From Flammeovirgaceae bacterium (lineage in GTDB: Bacteria; Bacteroidota; Bacteroidia; Cytophagales; MED-G16): a stretch of DNA of 5,277 nt. Shown in pieces: positions 1-5,277 of this stretch (position 1 is its first letter; each line of letters begins with the position of its first letter). The stretch is taken from contig NZVP01000023.1 in NCBI GenBank assembly GCA_002697405.1, positions 1-5,277 of the forward strand, read 5' to 3'. A program made the translations under genes and the position numbers. The notes below the pieces were generated by a model. That model saw only the letters and a program-made list of their open reading frames with translations. It had not been told where the DNA came from and did no database searches.

Positions 1-1730
1 AAGATCATAAGATGATTGCTAAACAGTTTCTTATAACTGGTATTTTTTGGGCAATAATTGGAGGTGCTATGTCATCCCTATTTAGAATTCAGTTAGGATT
101 TCCTGATATGGATCTTACTGCATTAAGTCCAATAATTGGAAATTGGTTAACTCCACAAGGTAAAATTGATCCAGAAGTTTATCTAGCTTTAATAACAATG
201 CATGGAACAATTATGGTCTTTTTTGTTTTAACTGCTGGGTTAAGTGGTACTTTTAGTAATTATCTAATACCGCTCCAGATAGGTGCAAGAGATATGGCCA
301 GTGGATTTTTAAACATGCTTTCTTATTGGTTTTTCTTTCTTTCAAGTATTGTTATGTTTATATCAATATTTGTAGAAGGAGGTCCCGCAAGTGGAGGATG
401 GACAATTTACCCACCTCTTAGTGCTCTACCTCAAGCAGTTTCCGGCTCTGGTATGGGTATGACTCTATGGCTGGTTTCAATGTCTCTATTTATTGTTTCA
501 GCACTTTTAGGGGCATTAAATTATATAACAACAGTAATTAATTTAAGAACTGAAGGAATGACTTTCTTTAGAATGCCTCTTACAATTTGGGCATTTTTTG
601 TGACGGCAATTCTTGGTGTATTATCATTTCCTGTTTTACTATCTGCTTCATTACTTCTTATCATGGACCGTTCATTTGGTACAAGCTTTTACCTTTCTGA
701 TATTTATATTGCAGGTGAAGCTTTATCAAATCAAGGGGGTAGTGCTATTCTATTTCAACATTTATTTTGGTTCTTAGGTCACCCAGAAGTATACATTGTT
801 ATTCTTCCTTCTTTAGGTATTACATCAGAAATTATTGCTACTTGCTCTAGAAAACCAATTTTTGGTTATAGAGCAATGGTTTACTCTATTTTTGGAATTG
901 GTATTTTATCATTTGTTGTATGGGCTCACCACATGTTTATCTCTGGAATGAATCCATTTCTTGGATCTGTTTTTACGATATTAACACTTATTATAGCAGT
1001 TCCATCTGCTATTAAAGCATTTAACTATATAGCAACTCTTTGGAGAGGAAATATAATTTTTACTCCAGCGATGTTATTTTCAATTGGACTAGTTTCATTC
1101 TTTATTTCTGGGGGATTAACTGGATTATTTTTAGGTAACTCTGTAATTGATATCAATCTTCATGACACCTATTTTGTTGTTGCTCATTTTCATATTGTTA
1201 TGGGTAGTGCATCATTCTTTGGGTTATTTGCTGGTGTCTATCATTGGTTCCCTAAAATGTTTGGAAGAATGATGAACAGTACTTTAGGTTATATCCATTT
1301 TTGGATTACTTTCATTGGTGCTTACCTGGTTTTCTTTCCACTACATTATATTGGAATAGCTGGATTCCCTAGAAGATATTATTCCTTTACAAATTTTGAG
1401 ACAGGAAGAATTGAATCATTTATTGATTTGAATACTTTCGTGAGTTTTGCTGCAATTTTAACTTTTGCTGCACAATTTATATTCTTATTTAATTTCTTCT
1501 ATTCAATGTATAGAGGTAGAAAAGCATCTGCTAATCCTTGGAAGTCTAATACAATAGAATGGACTACTCCTATTGAACCAGGACATGGTAATTGGCCAGG
1601 TAAAATACCTTCTGTATCTAGATGGCCTTACGATTATAGTAAGCCTGGAGCTAAGGATGATTATATTCCTCAGCATATTCCACTTTCTTCTACTAAGGAG
1701 TCAAATATGCCTGAAGATGAACACAGGTAA
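1..1730 (+). CDS. ctaD/coxA: Cytochrome c oxidase subunit I (aa3-type, A-family), 5' partial
   Basis: Catalytic subunit of the inner-membrane terminal oxidase; it reduces O2 to water and pumps protons. Residues are numbered from the ATG at 12, but the frame is open to the window edge and reads D-H-K just before that Met, matching the conserved D-H-K-x-I-A-K segment of the family, so the true start lies upstream. About 12 membrane helices are visible. Heme a ligands are H64 and H394, the heme a3 ligand is H392, and CuB ligands are H257, H306 and H307, with Y261 as the cross-linked Tyr (G-H-P-E-V-Y). D-channel residues N83, D94, N101 and E259 are present, as are K-channel residues S272 and K335, the Mg-site pair H384/D385 and the propionate Arg pair R454/R455. 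The hydrophilic C-terminus (about 503-572) has the Bacteroidota-like N-P-W-K-S-N-T and G-N-W-P-G patterns. The stop lies 5 bases before the next gene. The family assignment is very secure. Confidence 0.98.
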   Translation, partial: DHKMIAKQFLITGIFWAIIGGAMSSLFRIQLGFPDMDLTALSPIIGNWLTPQGKIDPEVYLALITMHGTIMVFFVLTAGLSGTFSNYLIPLQIGARDMASGFLNMLSYWFFFLSSIVMFISIFVEGGPASGGWTIYPPLSALPQAVSGSGMGMTLWLVSMSLFIVSALLGALNYITTVINLRTEGMTFFRMPLTIWAFFVTAILGVLSFPVLLSASLLLIMDRSFGTSFYLSDIYIAGEALSNQGGSAILFQHLFWFLGHPEVYIVILPSLGITSEIIATCSRKPIFGYRAMVYSIFGIGILSFVVWAHHMFISGMNPFLGSVFTILTLIIAVPSAIKAFNYIATLWRGNIIFTPAMLFSIGLVSFFISGGLTGLFLGNSVIDINLHDTYFVVAHFHIVMGSASFFGLFAGVYHWFPKMFGRMMNSTLGYIHFWITFIGAYLVFFPLHYIGIAGFPRRYYSFTNFETGRIESFIDLNTFVSFAAILTFAAQFIFLFNFFYSMYRGRKASANPWKSNTIEWTTPIEPGHGNWPGKIPSVSRWPYDYSKPGAKDDYIPQHIPLSSTKESNMPEDEHR

Positions 1731-1735
1731 AAATA

Positions 1736-2782
1736 ATGTTCAGTTACATAGGATCAATTTATAATAACCTTACAAAAATAAGTTTAATACTTCTTTATCT
1801 TCTTATCCTTGCAGGTGGAATTGTTAGGTGTACAGGATCAGGTATGGGTTGTCCTGATTGGCCAAAATGTTTTGGAATGTATATTCCACCAACTAGTGTT
1901 TCTCAATTACCTGAAAATTATAAAGAAAAATTTGTTGAGGGAAGAGTAGAAAAAAACAAAAGACTTTCAAAGGTATTAAATGCAATTGGTTTAAATGAAA
2001 CAGCGGATAAAATTATAAATGATTCTAGTATTCAAGATGCAGAAGAGTTTAATCCTTTTAAGACTTGGACCGAGTACATAAATAGACTTATAGGTGCGAT
2101 TGTTGGTTTTTCCTTAATATTTATTTTTATATCATCAATAAATATTAAACCATTTAATTTAAAATTATTTATTCTTTCATTTCTTTCAATAGTATTAGTT
2201 TTTTTTCAGGCATGGGTGGGATCTATAGTAGTTTCTACTAATTTATTATCAGGACTAATAACATTTCATGTGATTGTAGCTTTAATTATTATTTGTAATG
2301 TTATTCTATGTTATTATTTATCTTCTAAACATTCTAAAGTTGAAAAAACATCTTTACTTTCTTATGCAATACTATTCAGCTTATTTCTTTTTTTAATTCA
2401 AATGATTTTGGGTACCGAAGTAAGAGAAAGTGTTGATACCTTTCTTAAGATTTTTGGTTTTGAAAACAGATCACAAATTATTGAAAATTTAGGAAGTAAT
2501 TTTATTATTCATAGATCGTTTTCATTATTTATATTGATTTTTCAGTTATTTATTACTTATCTGGTATTTATAAAATCAAAACATAATAAAGAATTTAAAA
2601 AAATAACAGTTATTATGTTAGTATTGATTATATCTGAAATTTTAGTGGGAGCGGGTATGGCGTATTTTGAAATCCCAAGAATATTACAACCAGTTCATTT
2701 GCTACTTGCATTTATGATTGTTGGTTTACAGTTTTATATATACTTAAAGAACACTAACATTAAAAAAGTAAATTCGTTATGA
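1736..2782 (+). CDS. ctaA: Heme A synthase, COX15/CtaA family
   Basis: Membrane enzyme that oxidises the methyl group of heme O to the formyl group of heme A for the oxidase encoded around it. The 348-residue product has about eight helices arranged as two four-helix halves. After helix 1 comes the family signature T-G-S-G-M-G-C-P-D-W-P-K-C (residues 33-45) with the external Cys pair C39 and C45; an extra Cys, C32, sits just before it. A long charged loop (about 50-110) precedes helix 2, as I recall for Bacteroidota members. The usual E-Y-x-H-R motif reads E-Y-I-N-R (113-117), so the expected heme-ligand His is N116. The other three ligand positions, H178, H259 and H321, are present, as is G-T-E-V-R-E (226-231). 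ATG 1736 is the only ATG after the in-frame stop at 1718-1720. It lies 5 bases after subunit I with only A-rich sequence before it, and its stop overlaps the ctaB start. Family is secure; the motif change is the uncertainty. Confidence 0.95.
   Translation: MFSYIGSIYNNLTKISLILLYLLILAGGIVRCTGSGMGCPDWPKCFGMYIPPTSVSQLPENYKEKFVEGRVEKNKRLSKVLNAIGLNETADKIINDSSIQDAEEFNPFKTWTEYINRLIGAIVGFSLIFIFISSINIKPFNLKLFILSFLSIVLVFFQAWVGSIVVSTNLLSGLITFHVIVALIIICNVILCYYLSSKHSKVEKTSLLSYAILFSLFLFLIQMILGTEVRESVDTFLKIFGFENRSQIIENLGSNFIIHRSFSLFILIFQLFITYLVFIKSKHNKEFKKITVIMLVLIISEILVGAGMAYFEIPRILQPVHLLLAFMIVGLQFYIYLKNTNIKKVNSL
2779..2782 (+). other. ATGA stop/start overlap between ctaA and ctaB
   Basis: The ctaA stop TGA (2780-2782) shares bases with a ctaB start ATG (2779-2781). 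This arrangement is typical of translational coupling, where ribosomes ending on one gene restart on the next, and would keep the two consecutive heme A pathway enzymes in step. Coupling is inferred from the layout. If the downstream ATG at 2824 is the real ctaB start, the overlap is incidental. Confidence 0.6.
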
Positions 2783-3675
2783 TACTTACTACCTCTAAAA
2801 CTATATTTGCGATTGAAAAAATTATGAGTGCATTAAAGGTAATATTTGAACTAACAAAGTTTAGGCTTTCTTTTCTAGTTTCATTTTCTGCAATTGTTGG
2901 ATTTATTCTTGCTTCCGATAATTTTATTTTTATTGACTTATTGGTTTTAGGATTATCAGGTTATTTAGTTACTGCTGCTTCAGTTATCAATAACCAAATT
3001 CTTGAAAAGGAATTAGATAAGAAAATGGATAGGACTAAGAACAGACCTCTTCCAACAAATAGGATAACAAAAACTAATTCTACTATTATATCTATCATAT
3101 TTATGGTAATTGGTTTAGTAACTATGACAGTGTATTTTAATTTCACATCTGGCTTATTGAGTTTAGCCTCTTTATTACTATATACATTTGTCTACACTCC
3201 GCTAAAAAAAGTTGGGCCTATTGCAGTATTTGTTGGAGCTATTCCTGGTGCATTGCCTCCATTAATTGGTTGGGTTGCTTTTTCTGGGGTAATATCTATA
3301 GAAGCAATTATTATATTTAGTATTCAATTTATATGGCAATTTCCTCATTTTTGGGCAATTGCATGGATATATCATGATGATTACAAAAAAGTAGGTTTTA
3401 AATTATTACCTAGTAAAGGTGAAAAGAATTTTAACACTGCTCTAAATATAATGACCTACACACTCTTTCTAATACCTTTAGGTTTATTACCAACGGTTTT
3501 TGGTATAACAGGGATAATTTCTGGAGCAATAGCCGTTTTTTGTGCTATTTTATTTCTTGCACAAACTTTTAAATTATTTAAAGATTATTCAAGATCATCA
3601 GCATTAAAAATAATGTTTGGATCTTTTATTTATTTGCCAATTGTTCAAATTAGTTTCATTTTAGATAAAATTTAA
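2779..3675 (+). CDS. ctaB/cyoE: Heme O synthase (protoheme IX farnesyltransferase), UbiA family
   Basis: Transfers a farnesyl group from farnesyl diphosphate to heme B, giving heme O, the substrate of the heme A synthase just upstream. The 298-residue product has about eight or nine hydrophobic helices. The first prenyl-diphosphate/Mg motif is N72-x3-E76-x3-D80, followed by K-M-D-R-T-K-N-R-P (82-90), the hallmark of heme O synthases within the UbiA family; Glu replaces the first Asp of the usual N-x3-D-x3-D. Also seen are V-G-A-I-P-G-A-L-P-P-L-I-G-W (152-165) and W-Q-F-P-H-F-W (186-192), then the second acidic site H-D-D-Y (199-202) and K-L-L-P (208-211). The ATG at 2779 overlaps the ctaA stop as ATGA, suggesting translational coupling. 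Met16 (ATG at 2824), which begins M-S-A-L-K, is a reasonable alternative start because homology proper begins near L-T-K (25-27). Neither start has a Shine-Dalgarno sequence. Function is secure, start less so. Confidence 0.96.
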   Translation: MILTTSKTIFAIEKIMSALKVIFELTKFRLSFLVSFSAIVGFILASDNFIFIDLLVLGLSGYLVTAASVINNQILEKELDKKMDRTKNRPLPTNRITKTNSTIISIIFMVIGLVTMTVYFNFTSGLLSLASLLLYTFVYTPLKKVGPIAVFVGAIPGALPPLIGWVAFSGVISIEAIIIFSIQFIWQFPHFWAIAWIYHDDYKKVGFKLLPSKGEKNFNTALNIMTYTLFLIPLGLLPTVFGITGIISGAIAVFCAILFLAQTFKLFKDYSRSSALKIMFGSFIYLPIVQISFILDKI

Positions 3676-3679
3676 TTTT

Positions 3680-4249
3680 ATGAGTAACTCACAAACTTCA
3701 AAAATATTAAGAATGAATCCCCGAATTTTCATGGTATGGATTTTTATGATATCAATTTCTATGATATTCGTTTCATTAATTAGTGCATATATTGTTAAAA
3801 AAGGTGAACCAGGAGGTTTTAATGTTGATCTTCCATCTATGTTTTACTACTCCACAGCTGTTGTATTGTTAAGCAGTATATTTAAACAACTTTCTTATTT
3901 TGCATCAAAAAAAGATAATTTCAAAAATCTAAAACTTTATTTATTTATGAGTTTAGTTACTGGGATTATTTTTTTAGTCACACAATACCTAGGTTGGGTA
4001 CAACTAGTAGGAGGTGGTGTTTATTTTGTTGGTCATCCGGATGGATCATTTATTTACATTCTTAGTGGCGTTCATGCATTTCATCTTATTTCTGGTCTAT
4101 TTTTTATTTTGTATGTATACAAAAAATCAGTAGAATTAGACGTTCATTCCAAAAACATGATTTTTGTAGAAATGTCAACTACTTATTGGCATTTTCTTGC
4201 TGGATTATGGGTTTATTTATTTATTACTTTGTATTTTTATAATATATAA
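3680..4249 (+). CDS. Cytochrome c oxidase subunit III-like protein, first (short, divergent) copy
   Basis: A 189-residue, five-helix membrane protein of the heme-copper oxidase subunit III family, expected to pack against subunit I. Helices lie at about 15-39, 53-74, 84-106, 122-147 and 168-188. Recognisable subunit III features are G-V-H-A-F-H-L-I-S-G (130-139) and Y-W-H-F (169-172) in the last helix. It aligns without gaps to the next gene product around these motifs and around its first helix. However, three acidic residues conserved in canonical subunit III are replaced: I26, G105 and A174 stand where the second copy has D38, E146 and D235. A short subunit III followed by a fuller one is an arrangement I recall from Bacteroidota oxidase clusters. 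It starts 4 bases after ctaB and ends 2 bases before the next gene, so co-translation is likely. Its separate role is not known to me; a structural or assembly role is inference. Confidence 0.9.
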   Translation: MSNSQTSKILRMNPRIFMVWIFMISISMIFVSLISAYIVKKGEPGGFNVDLPSMFYYSTAVVLLSSIFKQLSYFASKKDNFKNLKLYLFMSLVTGIIFLVTQYLGWVQLVGGGVYFVGHPDGSFIYILSGVHAFHLISGLFFILYVYKKSVELDVHSKNMIFVEMSTTYWHFLAGLWVYLFITLYFYNI

Positions 4250-4251
4250 AA

Positions 4252-4998
4252 ATGGCTAATTCAGTATCAGTAAACACATCTAATAAAGATTTATGGGCAG
4301 GAGGAGCTGAGCCTTATAAGGCAAGCTATGGTAAGCTAATGATGTGGTTTTTCTTAATATCTGATGCATTTACATTTTCTGCATTTTTAATTGCCTATGG
4401 AGTAATAAGATTTAGACACCCTGGATATGAAGGAACATTATCCGATTTTTCTTTTTCTCAAACATATTGGCCTGTACCTGAGAAGGTTTTTGAAGCTTTC
4501 CCGTTTTTTCATGGAGTAGAACTACCTTTAGTTTTTGTGGGATTAATGACATTTATATTAATTCTAAGTAGTGTAACTATGGTTTTAGCTGTAGAAGCAG
4601 GACATAGAATGGATAGAGAAGGTGTAGAAAAATGGATGATATGGACTATTATAGGAGGTTTAACATTTTTAGGGTGTCAAGCATGGGAATGGTCACATTT
4701 TATTCATGGAACTGATGCTGGTTCAAGACTTTTAGACGGTTCTATTATTTATGGAGCTAATCTTGAGCTTAATCAATATGGTCCTCCAGATTTTGCTGCA
4801 TTTTTCTTTTTTATAACTGGATTTCATGGATTTCATGTATTTAGTGGTGTAGCACTTAATTTTCTAATATTTTATCAGGCTACAGTTGGAATTCTTGAGA
4901 AAAGAGGTCATTATGAAATGGTTGAAAAAGTAGGTCTTTATTGGCACTTTGTAGACCTAGTTTGGGTTTTTGTTTTTACATTTTTTTACTTAGTTTAA
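4252..4998 (+). CDS. ctaE/coxC: Cytochrome c oxidase subunit III, second (canonical) copy
   Basis: Core subunit III of the oxidase. In studied members of the family it stabilises subunit I and helps sustain proton uptake into the D channel. The 248-residue product has a soluble N-terminus containing N-K-D-L-W-A-G-G (11-18), then about five helices at 28-52, 88-114, 128-147, 181-211 and 226-247. Conserved features are I-S-D-A-F (36-40), where D38 sits at the usual membrane Glu of S-E-V; Q-A-W-E-W (143-147); G-F-H-G-F-H (190-195); and Y-W-H-F-V-D-L-V-W (230-238). The stretch between helices 1 and 2 (about 53-87) is longer than in the first copy. The start ATG lies 2 bases after the preceding stop with only A/T-rich sequence before it. 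Family assignment is secure. Confidence 0.96.
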   Translation: MANSVSVNTSNKDLWAGGAEPYKASYGKLMMWFFLISDAFTFSAFLIAYGVIRFRHPGYEGTLSDFSFSQTYWPVPEKVFEAFPFFHGVELPLVFVGLMTFILILSSVTMVLAVEAGHRMDREGVEKWMIWTIIGGLTFLGCQAWEWSHFIHGTDAGSRLLDGSIIYGANLELNQYGPPDFAAFFFFITGFHGFHVFSGVALNFLIFYQATVGILEKRGHYEMVEKVGLYWHFVDLVWVFVFTFFYLV

Positions 4999-5002
4999 TG
5001 TT

Positions 5003-5277
5003 ATGATAGAGCCAGAAATTTCAACTATTAAACCTCAACCTGCTGATAAGAAAAAAATTTTTAAGATTTGGTGGGTTGCCGGAATATTAGCAGTAGTAAC
5101 CGCTGCAGAATTCTATGTTGCATTACAATTCCCTGAATCATGGAAAAATTTTAAAATATTTTTATTTATTGGAATGACCTTTATTAAAGCTGGTTATATT
5201 GTTATGGAATTCATGCATTTAGGACATGAACAAAAATCATTAATGTGGACTATATTACTACCTTGTGCCTTTGTAGT
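5003..5277 (+). CDS. Cytochrome c oxidase subunit IV-like small membrane protein (prokaryotic COX4/CyoD type), 3' partial
   Basis: The first 91 codons are visible; the gene runs off the window end. The product begins M-I-E-P-E-I-S-T and has a charged N-terminus with K-K-K (17-19). Two hydrophobic helices follow at about 22-42 and 51-71, and a third begins near 80. The short loop M-H-L-G-H-E (71-76) after helix 2 resembles the M-H-L-K-H-E pattern of small bacterial oxidase subunit IV proteins, and the family's usual size of about 100-120 residues with three helices fits. Such subunits are non-catalytic and support assembly or stability. ATG 5003 is the first ATG after the in-frame stop at 4991-4993 and lies 4 bases after the subunit III stop. 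The call rests on topology, motif and position, since sequence conservation in this family is weak. SCO-type copper chaperone and DUF420 genes commonly follow in Bacteroidota, but that is outside the window. Confidence 0.85.
   Translation, partial: MIEPEISTIKPQPADKKKIFKIWWVAGILAVVTAAEFYVALQFPESWKNFKIFLFIGMTFIKAGYIVMEFMHLGHEQKSLMWTILLPCAFV

Noticed and set aside
1695..1700. AAGGAG, a possible Shine-Dalgarno sequence for ctaA
   Set aside because: It is about 35 bases before the ctaA start, too far to act. It simply encodes Lys-Glu in the subunit I C-terminus, and the ATG closer to it (1707) is an in-frame internal Met of subunit I.
1573..1764. Open frame of 63 codons on the + strand overlapping the end of subunit I
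   Set aside because: It lies in another frame across the conserved C-terminus of subunit I and the start of ctaA. It has no recognisable motif and is explained as a shadow of the real genes.
2961..3146. Antisense open frame of 61 codons inside ctaB
   Set aside because: It runs opposite to the conserved N-x3-E-x3-D and K-M-D-R-T-K-N-R-P coding region. It has no independent features, and AT-rich coding sequence readily gives such frames.
3676..3679. Possible terminator or regulatory site between ctaB and the subunit III genes
   Set aside because: The gap is only 4 T bases with no hairpin. None of the junctions in the window exceeds 5 bases, so there is no room for such elements.
4998..5006. 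ATG overlapping the subunit III stop (TAATG), a possible start for the last gene
   Set aside because: It reads ATG-TTA-TGA and stops after two codons. The real start is the ATG at 5003 in another frame.

Overview
The window is a tightly packed, single-strand (+) gene cluster for a heme-copper cytochrome c oxidase (aa3-type, A-family) and the two enzymes that make its heme A. It is strongly AT-rich. It uses no Shine-Dalgarno sequences that I can see, and its proteins are rich in Ile, Phe and Lys. Several family details point to Bacteroidota: two tandem subunit III genes, a subunit I C-terminus with the N-P-W-K-S-N-T...G-N-W-P-G pattern, a long hydrophilic loop in the heme A synthase, and the heme synthesis genes lying between subunits I and III. 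The low GC would fit a marine Flavobacteriia- or Cytophagia-like lineage, but the exact taxon is inference.

Layout: 1-1730 is oxidase subunit I (5' end cut by the window edge). 1736-2782 is heme A synthase (COX15/CtaA). 2779-3675 is heme O synthase (CtaB/CyoE), overlapping the previous gene by 4 bases. 3680-4249 is a short, divergent subunit III-like protein. 4252-4998 is a second, more canonical subunit III. 5003-5277 is a small subunit IV-like protein (3' end cut by the window edge). Gaps between genes are 2 to 5 bases. There is no non-coding stretch long enough for an internal promoter, terminator or RNA gene. The promoter and the subunit II gene (CuA, electron entry) are expected upstream, outside the window.

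How it works together: CtaB farnesylates heme B to heme O, CtaA oxidises heme O to heme A, and heme A is inserted into subunit I as the low-spin heme a and the high-spin heme a3 next to CuB. The subunit III and IV proteins pack around the core in the inner membrane. All the metal ligands, the cross-linked Tyr and most proton-channel residues of subunit I are visible, so the enzyme should be an active, proton-pumping terminal oxidase.

I see no mobile element, CRISPR array, RNA gene or undescribed system. The points most worth checking are an Asn in place of a heme-ligand His in the heme A synthase, and the loss of three conserved membrane acidic residues in the first of the two subunit III copies.
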